This document shows, piece by piece, positions 44,138 to 52,717 of a DNA stretch of 64,000 nucleotides. Location of the stretch: the NCBI GenBank assembly GCA_903895195.1, contig CAITSZ010000039.1:17292-81291 (forward strand), written 5' to 3'. How positions within the stretch are numbered: position 1 is the stretch's first letter; every line of letters starts with the position of its first letter. Below the pieces are notes generated by a model, which saw only the letters and a list, made by a program, of their open reading frames with translations, searched no databases and had not been told where the DNA came from. Made by a program: the position numbers and the translations under genes. The DNA is from an uncultured Chlorobiaceae bacterium (GTDB lineage: Bacteria > Bacteroidota > Chlorobiia > Chlorobiales > Chlorobiaceae).

Positions 44138-45162
44138 GGAACTGCAATCTGAAAAAATACCCGCGCATTATTGAAGTCGCGGTACCGGGCGTCACCCTTG
44201 AAGGGAATCCTCTTGACGACCCGACTGAACGCCGGATGCCAGTATATCTTCCGCCCTCTTACGATGATAAGAAGCGGTTTCCGGTAATCTACCTGCTTGC
44301 GGGCTTTGCCTCTAAAGGGCAAAGCTTTTTGAATTACAGCTTCGGGAGGCAAAGTGTGCCTGAAATAGCCGACTCATTAATAGCTGATGGCAAAATGCAG
44401 GAAGCAATCATTGTTTTTCCCGACTGCATGACCCGATATGGCGGTTCACAGTATGTGGATTCAGCAGCTACCGGCAACTATGAATCATATCTTGTTCATG
44501 AAGTTGTCCCTTTCATTGACAGGACTCTCTCTACCTTGGCTGAAAGACGGCACAGGGCTATAGCGGGAAAATCATCAGGTGGATTCGGCGCTCTCCGTTT
44601 GGGCATGAAACATCCCGGTACGTTTGCTGCAGTCGCCTGCCATAGCGGTGACATGGCGTTTGAGCTTTGCTATAAACCAAATTTTCCAGCGGCAGCAAGA
44701 GTCCTTGAGCAATACAAAGGAGATATTGCTGATTTCATTTCCTCATATGAAAAGGCACTGAAAAAACCACAAAAAGATTTCGCTCTGCTTGACCTGATTG
44801 GAATGGCTGCGGCATACTCTCCTTCTGGCAAAAACGGCTCACAAGAAGGAATACGTCTACCATTCAAACCCTATACCTGCGAACCGGTTGATGACGTCTG
44901 GCAGGAGTGGCTCAGCTTTGATCCGATAGTGATGATTGAGCAGGAAAAGTACCGTGAAGCACTGCGGTCACTTGAATTTCTTTATCTTGACTGCGGAACC
45001 CTTGATGAATATAATCTTCAGTTCGGACACAGGATTTTTGCAGCCAAAGCAACACTGTACAAAATAGCTCACCGTTACGAGGAGTTCATGGATACGCACA
45101 GCAACACTTCATACCGCTATGGAGTCTCTCTGCCAGCACTTTCAGAGATTATTGCAGGCTAA
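44134..45162 (+). CDS. Esterase family (esterase D-like) hydrolase
   Basis: A 342-residue alpha/beta hydrolase of the putative esterase group. VYLPPSYDDKKRFPVIYLLAGFA is the oxyanion region, IAGKSSGGFGAL the nucleophile elbow and LDCGTLDEYN the acid region. It starts with GTG in a 4-base overlap with tatC, so translational coupling is likely. Its last 21 bases overlap the end of coaE on the other strand. Substrate unknown. Confidence 0.85.
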   Translation: MRNCNLKKYPRIIEVAVPGVTLEGNPLDDPTERRMPVYLPPSYDDKKRFPVIYLLAGFASKGQSFLNYSFGRQSVPEIADSLIADGKMQEAIIVFPDCMTRYGGSQYVDSAATGNYESYLVHEVVPFIDRTLSTLAERRHRAIAGKSSGGFGALRLGMKHPGTFAAVACHSGDMAFELCYKPNFPAAARVLEQYKGDIADFISSYEKALKKPQKDFALLDLIGMAAAYSPSGKNGSQEGIRLPFKPYTCEPVDDVWQEWLSFDPIVMIEQEKYREALRSLEFLYLDCGTLDEYNLQFGHRIFAAKATLYKIAHRYEEFMDTHSNTSYRYGVSLPALSEIIAG

Positions 45163-45786
45163 TGAGGCTGCAGAAAGCAGCCTGAAATAGAGCGCTTCCG
45201 TCTCTTTTTTCAGCTCTTCCTGAGATCCGTTGTTTACCACCACATAATCAGCCTTTTCAATCAGTTTTTTCTGGGGCCACTGCAGGGCAATTCGGCGAAC
45301 GATCTCTTCATGGTTGCCCAAACCTTTCTGGACTGCCCGTTCTATCCTCATCTGCTCATCAGCCACTACGACGACAACAACATCAAGCTGCTTATTGCTG
45401 CTGGACTCAAAAAGAATAGCGGCCTCCTTCACAAGAATCTTTACCCCCTGATTCTCTGCATCAAGCACTGATTTTTGAAATTCCCGGAACACCTTAGGGT
45501 GAATAAGATTGTTCAGTACTCCAAGTTTTTCAGGAGATGAAAAAACTGTAGCTGCGATTTTTTTTCGATCAAGAAGCAACTGCCCAGAACTATCGACTGA
45601 ATATATTTCACTCCCGAAAAGGGTTTTGATGCCATCGATAACCTCAGCATCATGCAGTTGCAGATTTTTGGCCACAATGTCTGCCTCAAAAAGAGTGCAA
45701 CCCAGTTCAGAAAGAAAACGGCATACCGTTGATTTGCCACTGCCAATTCCGCCTGTAACCCCGACAAGAAAAGGATAGCTTCTCAT
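45142..45786 (-). CDS. coaE: Dephospho-CoA kinase
   Basis: A 214-residue kinase for the last step of coenzyme A synthesis. P-loop GVTGGIGSGKSTVCRFL near residues 8-24, then LFEADIVAKNLQ (acidic substrate site), LIHPKVF, and KEAAILFESS, with a closing ADYVVVNNGSQEEL. Normal length. Start overlaps the end of the upstream lipoprotein gene by 4 bases (ATGA), a two-gene operon. Confidence 0.95.
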   Translation of the reverse strand: MRSYPFLVGVTGGIGSGKSTVCRFLSELGCTLFEADIVAKNLQLHDAEVIDGIKTLFGSEIYSVDSSGQLLLDRKKIAATVFSSPEKLGVLNNLIHPKVFREFQKSVLDAENQGVKILVKEAAILFESSSNKQLDVVVVVVADEQMRIERAVQKGLGNHEEIVRRIALQWPQKKLIEKADYVVVNNGSQEELKKETEALYFRLLSAASLACNNL

Positions 45787-46130
45787 TGTCCTGTAACTGA
45801 TTTTTTGCGGAGACTTTCCCTGACCTGTAAAAGGACCTCCCTCCAGAGCTCAGGATTCTGTTTATAGGCCTCAGTCTTGCGGTTGAGACTCTCACGGGTC
45901 AGTGCGTGACGCAAGAGCAGGTCGTTACATTCAGCAGAGTCCGGAGACTTAAGAGCAACTGTTTCCTTTTCACCAGGCACTCCTGATAGAAGAAGATAAT
46001 CACTATAGAATCCGACAAAGCGGATATCGTCCTTGTCAAGGGTGAAAGATTTTTTGTCACTGCACCCAAGAAGTATGAAACCGAACAGAAGGCAAAACAA
46101 AGATGTCTGAAAGGTATCGCGCAATGTCAT
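45783..46130 (-). CDS. Small lipoprotein, hypothetical
   Basis: About 115 residues with a lipoprotein signal: hydrophobic TSLFCLLFGFILLGCS with a lipobox cysteine. The mature part is charged and helical at its end, with no recognised domain. The ORF track starts at 46163; ATG 46130 (MTLRDTFQ) sits just before the signal and is used. It is the first gene of an operon with coaE and is likely a periplasmic or inner/outer membrane lipoprotein. Confidence 0.6.
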   Translation of the reverse strand: MTLRDTFQTSLFCLLFGFILLGCSDKKSFTLDKDDIRFVGFYSDYLLLSGVPGEKETVALKSPDSAECNDLLLRHALTRESLNRKTEAYKQNPELWREVLLQVRESLRKKSVTGQ

Positions 46131-46298
46131 TTGGTTTAGAACTCCTTTATAATTTGTAGTCAACGTAAAGTAGTGTGAATGAATTTTAGTGTTTTTTTTA
46201 ACTTAATCTGCAAATTGAGAACTTTATCACCAAATTGCAAGTTTAAGCATTCTGAATCGTAAGAACATGCACTTTTAAACCCTAAATAATAATACGTT

Positions 46299-46898
46299 AT
46301 GTCTTATCAGCAACCTCCCCTCGGATATGCAGAAAACGCACTTGAACCATTTATTTCCGCAAAAACAATTGGCTTTCACTATGGCAAGCACCATGTAGCC
46401 TATATAACGAACTACAATAACCTGATTGCCGGGACTCCACTTGATGCCTTGAGCATAGAAGAGGTGATTGCCAAGACCGCCACTGACCCAGAGAAAGTGG
46501 GAGTTTTCAATAATGGTGCCCAGGCATGGAATCACTCTTTTTACTGGAACAGTCTTACTCCCAATGGTGGAGGCGAACCTTCAGGGGATCTTGCAGCAAA
46601 AATCAATCAGGATTTTGGAAGTTTTGACAAATTTAAAGATGAGCTCAAGAGTGCTGCAGCGACTCAATTCGGCAGTGGATGGTCTTGGCTTGTTCTTGAT
46701 AACGGAACACTGAAGGTTGTAAAAACCGGCAACGCACAAACACCTTCAACGAGCGGTCAGAAACCGATACTCACAATTGACGTCTGGGAACATGCTTACT
46801 ATCTTGACTTCCAGAATCGTCGCCCTGATTATGTAGCATCTGTCATTGACAATCTGCTGAACTGGGAGTTTGCGGCCAAGAACTTCAGCGCTGCATAA
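46299..46898 (+). CDS. sodB: Iron/manganese superoxide dismutase
   Basis: A 199-residue Fe/Mn SOD. LGYAENALEPFISAKTIGFHYGKHH is the N-terminal alpha-hairpin with two metal histidines, AWNHSFYWNSL carries another, and DVWEHAYYLDFQNRRPDYV has the Asp and His that complete the metal site. The Q/G positions near FGSGWSWLVL are ambiguous for Fe versus Mn. It is monocistronic with a terminator after it and fits the oxygen sensitivity of an anaerobic phototroph. Confidence 0.94.
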   Translation: MSYQQPPLGYAENALEPFISAKTIGFHYGKHHVAYITNYNNLIAGTPLDALSIEEVIAKTATDPEKVGVFNNGAQAWNHSFYWNSLTPNGGGEPSGDLAAKINQDFGSFDKFKDELKSAAATQFGSGWSWLVLDNGTLKVVKTGNAQTPSTSGQKPILTIDVWEHAYYLDFQNRRPDYVASVIDNLLNWEFAAKNFSAA

Positions 46899-46931
46899 GG
46901 TAACCGTATCTATTTCCTTTTGTATTCAATG

Positions 46932-46966
46932 AAACAGGGCGCCATCGCAGTGCCCTGTTTTGTTTT
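46932..46966 (+). terminator. Terminator of the superoxide dismutase gene
   Basis: AAACAGGGC (46932-46940) and GCCCTGTTT (46952-46960) form a 9-bp stem followed by TGTTTT. It lies about 33 bases after the sod stop. Confidence 0.88.
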
Positions 46967-46981
46967 CGGAATAACTTCTGC

Positions 46982-47839
46982 TCACATCCATGGCAGAATA
47001 TCTGCATCATCAAGGTTCACAACCTTGACTTTTTTTGGCATTGAAAATCTGAGGGAACTCCTGCTCTTATTAAACACCCGTTCATCATAGGCTATCACCA
47101 ACTGATGTTCTCCAATCCCATCAGCACCGGTGCTATAGAGAACCATCTCAATATCTTTAGGAACCAGTGTATTGATCCCATTAATCACAATGGACTCATA
47201 ATTCTTGAAATGAATTTCAGTTGTCGGTTGTCCCTTCCTGTTTTTGATAAGAAGAGCACTCAGCGTTCTGTTGGTTGGATTGATAACAACATCTTTGCTT
47301 CCCCATCGAGTTGCAATGTTGAATATCAAGGTTTCAGTGCCCTGTTTAACTGATCTTATTGCGCTTAACGGTTCGGTAATATTTACCATTCCTAAAAGCG
47401 TTTCCGAAAGAAGTGGAAATCCGGAATTCACTCCCATGATTTTTTCAAGATTCAGACCGTTATTGCTGCCGAGAAAAAGGCGGTTATTGAGCATATCATG
47501 CACATAGAGCGAATCAGTGCTGAAAAACATATCTGCAACTGGCCAACCGAGCAATCCCGCTGTGACAATAAGGCGGGCTTCATGCCCCCTGTTGATCCGG
47601 ATGTTGCAGAAAACACGATTCTTTCGTTTCGGGGTTTTTATCCATACATCTGCGTAGCCATCAAGCGACTCGATAATGGGAGATGCTTTAGCAACATCAC
47701 GAAACAATGCGGCTTGTTCTACGCTCAGTGCAACCTGTTCCCCGGTTAACTCCTGGCGGCCTACTGTTCTGAAATCAGCACACCCTCCACCCAAAATCGA
47801 CATTAACAACAATAATATCAGCACTCCCTTTCCATTCAT
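46982..47839 (-). CDS. DUF4292-like outer-membrane lipoprotein
   Basis: A 285-residue lipoprotein: signal GVLILLLLMSILGGGCA with a lipobox cysteine, then a LolA/LolB-like beta-rich body (YADVWIKTPKRKNRVFCNIRI, LFNIATRWGSKDVVINPTN). The pattern matches DUF4292-type lipoproteins of the Bacteroidetes/Chlorobi group. It may take part in lipoprotein or lipid handling; function unproven. It reads alone on the minus strand, converging with sod. Confidence 0.65.
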   Translation of the reverse strand: MNGKGVLILLLLMSILGGGCADFRTVGRQELTGEQVALSVEQAALFRDVAKASPIIESLDGYADVWIKTPKRKNRVFCNIRINRGHEARLIVTAGLLGWPVADMFFSTDSLYVHDMLNNRLFLGSNNGLNLEKIMGVNSGFPLLSETLLGMVNITEPLSAIRSVKQGTETLIFNIATRWGSKDVVINPTNRTLSALLIKNRKGQPTTEIHFKNYESIVINGINTLVPKDIEMVLYSTGADGIGEHQLVIAYDERVFNKSRSSLRFSMPKKVKVVNLDDADILPWM

Positions 47840-48063
47840 CGGTTCAATCCTTATTATTATTCAGTCTCGCTTCCGTTCAGCATGGATATATTTTCCTTTG
47901 AGAATCATAGCTTTTGCTGCACATTGCATCAGGTTCTTAATCCGGCATCTTCGTGTGTTCGACTGAACATGCCGTCAATCAAGAACGAAAAGTTGCATTT
48001 TACACTCAAATTGATGTTAAAGTAAAATATAACACCATCAAAACTACAAGCCATTAATAAGCC

Positions 48064-49245
48064 ATGCAATCCCTTTATCTTAAACCAAAAGAACACCACA
48101 GAATCCAGAAAGGTCATCTATGGGTGTTCAGTAATGAACTTGCCAGTGTTCCGCGAGATATCGCATCAGGTGAAACCGTCAAGCTTTTTACCCACGACAA
48201 AAAGTTTCTTGGAACCGGTTTTTACAACCCTCACTCTCTAATCTCTGTCCGGCTTATAAGCGTCAAGGATGAACAGCCTGATAAGGAGTTTTTCACCAGA
48301 AAGTTTCTTGAAGCACTCAAGCTTCGCGAATTAATTTACAAAAATGAGGAAACCAACGCTTATCGTCTTGTCCATGGCGAATCGGATGGTCTCCCTGGCT
48401 TGATTGTTGACCGCTTCAATCAGGCAATTGTAATACAGGCCTTCTCTGCCGGCATGGATATTCACCTCTCTCTGATCTGCGATGTCCTGCAGGAATTATT
48501 TAATCCGACTGTTATTATCGTGCGCAATGAATCTCCTTTGAGGGAGCTTGAAGGACTGACGCTTTACAAAGATATTGTCCGTGGAGAAAAATCGGAAACG
48601 GTACAGACTATCCACGATGCAGGAATAACATATGAGGTTAATCTTTTTGAAGGACAGAAGACCGGCTTTTTCCTTGACCAGCGCGAAAACCGGAGAGTTA
48701 TCAGAAAGTTTGCCGAAAATGCGGACGTGCTGGATGTGTTTACAAATGATGGCGGTTTTGCACTCAATGCCCTCTACGGAGGAGCCCATTCTGCTATTCT
48801 TATTGATGCATCCAAGGAGGCGCTGCAGAGAGCTGATCGTAATGCCCAGCTGAACAAATTCAGGGAATACAGCCTTGTGGCAGCTGATGCATTTGATACC
48901 CTCGACCAGATGGTTGAATCACAGGAGTCATTTAATCTCGTTATTCTTGATCCGCCAAGCTTTACCAAAAGCCGCAAGAACCTGCCTGGTGCCCTTAAGG
49001 CATATAAAAGGCTCAATAAGCTTGGGCTTCAGTTAGTGAAAAGTGGTGGTTTTCTTGCAACAGCCTCGTGCAGCCATCATGTTTCAGAAGAGGACTTTCT
49101 TCAGTCTGTGCATCAGGCGGCTCTTTCAGCGGGATGTCAAGTCAGGTTGATACACAAAAATTCGCAACCCTTCGATCATCCTGTACTGCTTGCCATGCCG
49201 GAAACAAGCTATCTTAAGTTTGCCTGCTTTTACGTGACACGATGA
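48064..49245 (+). CDS. Class I SAM-dependent RNA methyltransferase, RlmI/RlmK-like
   Basis: A 393-residue protein with a PUA-like N-terminal domain ([16 protein letters not shown]), an EEHAD-like middle domain with [19 protein letters not shown], and a C-terminal methyltransferase. The SAM loop reads [17 protein letters not shown], and the [10 protein letters not shown] motif is the catalytic NPPY-like loop. The family methylates 23S rRNA cytosines (RlmI/YccW). It ends one base before the convergent HAD gene. Confidence 0.9.
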   Translation: MQSLYLKPKEHHRIQKGHLWVFSNELASVPRDIASGETVKLFTHDKKFLGTGFYNPHSLISVRLISVKDEQPDKEFFTRKFLEALKLRELIYKNEETNAYRLVHGESDGLPGLIVDRFNQAIVIQAFSAGMDIHLSLICDVLQELFNPTVIIVRNESPLRELEGLTLYKDIVRGEKSETVQTIHDAGITYEVNLFEGQKTGFFLDQRENRRVIRKFAENADVLDVFTNDGGFALNALYGGAHSAILIDASKEALQRADRNAQLNKFREYSLVAADAFDTLDQMVESQESFNLVILDPPSFTKSRKNLPGALKAYKRLNKLGLQLVKSGGFLATASCSHHVSEEDFLQSVHQAALSAGCQVRLIHKNSQPFDHPVLLAMPETSYLKFACFYVTR

Positions 49246-49246
49246 T

Positions 49247-49831
49247 CTATGACTGATAGATCTTTACCATCTCATACACCTCTTTCCATGATGCAGCTTT
49301 CGGGCTGCTGATATGGAGATTGGTGCTGTTGGCAAAGCAAATGGTATACAATCCCTTTTCCCTGAGCTGAGTCACATTGTGAGGGGCATCTTCAATGTAG
49401 ATATCGGCACCTACCTGCGCCTTCTCTTTCATGAAACAGAGATCCCAGTAGGGTATCCCATGGCCGTCAAGCCATTCAACCGTCTGCTGAACGGCAGAGG
49501 CATGGAAATAATGAATAAAAAGCCTGTGCGTAATAATCCGTATGCGATAGCCCTCATCGGAAAGCATTCGCAGATACTTGCGGGCTCCGGGCATCATCTG
49601 CATGGTTTTAAAAAGCTCCCGCTGTGTCACAGCGAAACGGTGCAGACTCTCATACTGGTTTGTTCCGGTAACACCCCACTCGCTCATACCGTAGGAGACC
49701 TCCCGGGAAAGCTGATCAAGGGGACATTCAAACCACTCCGAAGCAATCTCCCGCATACGGCTGTAAAAATCAGCACAGACGCCATCAAGATCCACTCCGA
49801 TAACGGTCGCAGGCTTTTCAATAGAGCTCAT
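49247..49831 (-). CDS. HAD-family 5'(3')-deoxyribonucleotidase-like phosphatase
   Basis: A 194-residue HAD phosphatase. [13 protein letters not shown] is motif I with nucleophile and acid Asp; IRIITHRLF motif [18 protein letters not shown] motif IV region. The class resembles 5' nucleotidase, deoxy (NT5C-type) proteins. CAGGGGAG lies just before the ATG. It is 9 bases downstream of the small gene at 49841-50014 and probably co-transcribed. Confidence 0.82.
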   Translation of the reverse strand: MSSIEKPATVIGVDLDGVCADFYSRMREIASEWFECPLDQLSREVSYGMSEWGVTGTNQYESLHRFAVTQRELFKTMQMMPGARKYLRMLSDEGYRIRIITHRLFIHYFHASAVQQTVEWLDGHGIPYWDLCFMKEKAQVGADIYIEDAPHNVTQLREKGLYTICFANSTNLHISSPKAASWKEVYEMVKIYQS

Positions 49832-49840
49832 TCTCCCCTG

Positions 49841-50014
49841 CTACTTCTGGAGTTCTGAAGATGCGCCGTGTATGTAGGCAAGAGCATCCTCAAGAATTTT
49901 CATAGCCTGACGTATCTCGTAATCATCATCAGCATCATCCTTGGCTCTGTTGAGGCGTTTTTTAGCATCCTCTATTGCATCGGCAGCAAGTTGCAGTTTA
50001 GACGAAATACCCAT
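49841..50014 (-). CDS. Small acidic helical protein, 57 residues (not in ORF track)
   Basis: A short minus-strand ORF that begins MGISSKLQLAADAIEDAKKR and ends ASSELQK. It is predicted helical and rich in Asp/Glu/Lys (DDADDDYEIRQAMKILEDAL), perhaps a coiled-coil pair. GAGGGAAG lies 4 bases before the ATG, and the HAD gene follows 9 bases after the stop. It was too short for the provided track. No function is recognised. Confidence 0.65.
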   Translation of the reverse strand: MGISSKLQLAADAIEDAKKRLNRAKDDADDDYEIRQAMKILEDALAYIHGASSELQK

Positions 50015-50235
50015 AGCACTTCCCTCATTTATATTATGGCGATATAGTATCCTATTTTATTGAATGTACAACTATCAGGGATTATTTCGATACATATCAG
50101 AAACCGGGTAATATATCTTCTAAATAAAATATCGTTATCATTAGAACAAGTCAGTCGATTACCCATTAATAAAGAATAAGTTCATGTAAGAAAAACACCA
50201 TATCAGTCCAATTTCAACAAGCAGGTTTTGCTTTT

Positions 50236-50499
50236 ATGATTATTGCTGTTTCGCTGTTTATCGGTATAGCTGGATACATAGTCATAGAACATATGCAACT
50301 CCTTGATGCTTTTTTAAATTCAGCGATGTTGCTTGGAGTAATGGGAGCGGTAAAAACAGAAGGATTAAGTGAAAACGGGAAACTATTTGCCGGCATCTAC
50401 GCACTCTATGCGGGACTCGTTTTTATAGCTTTTATGAGCATAATGCTTTCACCAGTCATACACAGGATAATGCACCGGTTCCACTGGATAGATGAGTAA
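50236..50499 (+). CDS. Two-TM protein, ion-channel-like pore family
   Basis: An 87-residue membrane protein with two hydrophobic helices (MIIAVSLFIGIAGYIVIE and FAGIYALYAGLVFIAFMSIML). The middle LLDAFLNSAMLLGVMGAVKTEG and end HRIMHRFHWI match a group of short two-helix ion-channel-like proteins, but there is no TVGYG filter. The reading frame is open to 50073 without a credible earlier start, so the protein may be naturally short or N-terminally trimmed. Function unknown. Confidence 0.55.
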   Translation: MIIAVSLFIGIAGYIVIEHMQLLDAFLNSAMLLGVMGAVKTEGLSENGKLFAGIYALYAGLVFIAFMSIMLSPVIHRIMHRFHWIDE

Positions 50500-50529
50500 T
50501 AATGATATAGAAAATTGAATAGGGTAATA

Positions 50530-50563
50530 AAAAAAAAGGAGCTGTATTGATATGCAGCTCCTT
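50530..50563 (-). terminator. Terminator of secreted cassette copy 2
   Basis: AAGGAGCTG (50536-50544) and CAGCTCCTT (50555-50563) pair. On the minus strand the stem runs into eight or more T residues (complement of the A-run from 50529), a textbook intrinsic terminator 30 bases after the small gene. Confidence 0.92.
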
Positions 50564-50592
50564 CTTGATTTTCGTATAACCTACAGCTTCAC

Positions 50593-50820
50593 TTAACGTC
50601 TTCGAGCCTTGTCATTCCTTTGGTTGTGGCGGTTACGTCTTTCAGCTTCGCGTAAATAGCGAAGCCTTTCATGCCTGTCGTGCGTCCGCCGATACTCTAC
50701 AGCACGAAGATGCCTTTTTTCTTCAATCCGCACTTTCTGAGGGACTGCGTTTGCTTTGAAAATTGGACTCCCGAGAAATATTCCGGTAATTCCGATAACC
50801 AGCAAGATGTTTTTAATCAT
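50593..50820 (-). CDS. Secreted cassette copy 2, small Arg-rich basic protein
   Basis: A 75-residue protein with a signal peptide (KNILLVIGITGIFLGSPIFKANA) and a mature part made mostly of Arg, His and Glu (RRTHDRHERLRYLREAERRNRHNQRNDKARRR). It is the positional counterpart of 21460-21660; the signal region is similar (MIK..L....GI/AG..L/FGSP) but the basic tail differs (Arg-rich here, His-rich there). Function unknown. Confidence 0.7.
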   Translation of the reverse strand: MIKNILLVIGITGIFLGSPIFKANAVPQKVRIEEKRHLRAVEYRRTHDRHERLRYLREAERRNRHNQRNDKARRR

Positions 50821-50889
50821 CCTTATAGCCCCTTATTAATAAATTACTCAGTACCGACTGATTCAACAGTGTGTTATATTAAGCGTAGT

Positions 50890-51387
50890 TTACCTTGGCC
50901 TGCCTTCATGAGATTGATCCCTCTCATCCCTGCGGCGGTCATCACGGCGCGGTTCCCTGTCATAACGTTCGCGGTCATTACGGTCTCTCTGCTCCCAGTA
51001 ACTGCGATCATGCCTGCGGTACTCAATATCACGATACCTTCTCAAGTCATCCCAGCGATGCCTTCTTATATTAGAAGGAAGATTACGTTCCCTGACTATA
51101 TCCCAAGGCCCGCGGTAGTGAGATGAGCGGTACCAGCTGCCATCACGATAGAGATAATAGAGATCTCCGGAATAAATAAGATCGTAAGGACTTCCTACTG
51201 ATACTGAAAATCCCTGATCCCGGAGATAAACAAAGCTCGGGCGGGAATCGATAACAAAGTGAGGTCTGTCGCCAATACCTACTCGAACATCCCCAATACG
51301 AATACCGACCTCTGCTTGAGCATCAGTAAGGGGATTCCCTAACAACAGCCCGGCAATTGCTGCAGGAAGCAAGATTGATTTTTTCAT
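50890..51387 (-). CDS. Secreted cassette copy 2, large protein (SVGSPYD/RRHRWDD family)
   Basis: A 165-residue exported protein: signal SILLPAAIAGLLLGNPLTDAQA, then a core nearly identical in layout to copy 1: PSFVYLRDQGFSVSVGSPYD, YYLYRDGSWYRS, YRGPW, and NIRRHRWDDLRRYRDIEYRR. The C-terminus is Arg/Asp-rich (RNDRERYDREPRRDDRRRDE) in place of the glutamine repeats of copy 1. A conserved leader TTAACTGGAAAAGAAC precedes the ATG. It is followed 69 bases later by the small gene. Confidence 0.85.
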   Translation of the reverse strand: MKKSILLPAAIAGLLLGNPLTDAQAEVGIRIGDVRVGIGDRPHFVIDSRPSFVYLRDQGFSVSVGSPYDLIYSGDLYYLYRDGSWYRSSHYRGPWDIVRERNLPSNIRRHRWDDLRRYRDIEYRRHDRSYWEQRDRNDRERYDREPRRDDRRRDERDQSHEGRPR

Positions 51388-51533
51388 AGTTCTTTTCCAG
51401 TTAACACATGATAATATTCACACCACTGCCTAATAAAACAACGTTCGTATACTGTAATTTATATAGTCCTATCTGAGAAATACATAATAATATTGCTGTA
51501 ATTTTTATCTGATCAAGATTTATTGAAAAAAAA

Positions 51534-52556
51534 TCAAGAGGCGCACATTGAACTATACTTCTCAAGGTTTTCAAGGATCTCACCAGTTCCCCTTGCCACT
51601 GCTGTCAATGGATCTTCGCAAATGTGAACATTAAGCTTGGTTTCAGTACTTATTTTTTTGTCAAGCATTTTAATAAGTGCTCCTCCACCGGCAAGATACA
51701 ACCCCCTGTTTAAAATGTCGACTGAGAGTTCCGGCTTGAGAACCAGCATCTCTAATGTTTTTTTTATAGCTGCAATAATCTGATTTATTGGTGTTGAAAT
51801 AGCTTCCCTGATTGAAACAGAGTCAACCTCCCATGTTTCTGGAAGTCCAGACTGGAGATTAATACCGCTCACCATCATAGTAACTTCTTTTTCAAGCTTA
51901 TAGGCGGAGCCAATGTTAAGTTTAATCTCTTCGGCAGTGCGCTCGCCAATAGCAAGATTGAACTTTTCACGGACATGGCGAATAATAATATTGGTAATTT
52001 CAGTTCCGGCAACCCGCAGAGATTCTCCTGCTGCAATACCGCCGAGTGAAAGTATCGCAATTTCCGTTGTACCTCCGCCAATATCGACAACCATATTGCC
52101 CATCGGTTCATGTATATCAAGTCCAATACCTATTGCGGCAGCAACGGGCTCAGTGACCAGATATACCTTTTTCGCCCCGACTTTTTCAGCGGAATCGCGT
52201 ACGGCTCTTTTTTCAACCTCGGTGATACCTGACGGGATACTGATAACCACTCTGTGAATGCCTAATGAGAACTGGGTGCGGGTTTTATAGATCAAACCTT
52301 TAATAAGTTCTTCAGTGGCAGCATAGTCGGCAATGACACCATTAGCAAGCGGCCGGATAGTAATAATATCGGGATGGGTTTTTCCATCCATTAGAAGGGC
52401 TTCATGGCCGATAGCCAAAATTTTTCCTGTATTACGATGGCGGGCTACAATTGAGGGCTCATTAAGAACAATACCCTTACCACGGATAAAAATCAGTGTA
52501 TTCGCTGTTCCAAGATCGATGGCAATATCTCTGAACAGATGACTCAAAAAGCGCAT
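51534..52556 (-). CDS. mreB: Rod shape-determining protein MreB
   Basis: A 340-residue bacterial actin. IAIDLGTANTLIFIRGKGIVLNEPS (phosphate 1), MVVDIGGGTTEIAILSLGGI (phosphate 2) and YLAGGGALIKML (adenosine) are all present, as is EPVAAAIGIGLDIHEP. It polymerises under the inner membrane to place cell-wall synthesis. mreC/mreD, usually next to mreB, are not beside it here, so it may be an additional stand-alone MreB. Confidence 0.95.
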   Translation of the reverse strand: MRFLSHLFRDIAIDLGTANTLIFIRGKGIVLNEPSIVARHRNTGKILAIGHEALLMDGKTHPDIITIRPLANGVIADYAATEELIKGLIYKTRTQFSLGIHRVVISIPSGITEVEKRAVRDSAEKVGAKKVYLVTEPVAAAIGIGLDIHEPMGNMVVDIGGGTTEIAILSLGGIAAGESLRVAGTEITNIIIRHVREKFNLAIGERTAEEIKLNIGSAYKLEKEVTMMVSGINLQSGLPETWEVDSVSIREAISTPINQIIAAIKKTLEMLVLKPELSVDILNRGLYLAGGGALIKMLDKKISTETKLNVHICEDPLTAVARGTGEILENLEKYSSMCAS

Positions 52557-52717
52557 GATATCCTGGTTCTATATATTTTATGATTATGGCACGTAAAAAA
52601 GCCATATCAACTTTATTTTTCTCCAGGGGGTGACGAAATATAAACTTAAAGAGTCTAATTAATACGTGGTTTGCTTATAAAAGACTAATTGTAATGGGAT
52701 ATTTGCATTATTAATGG

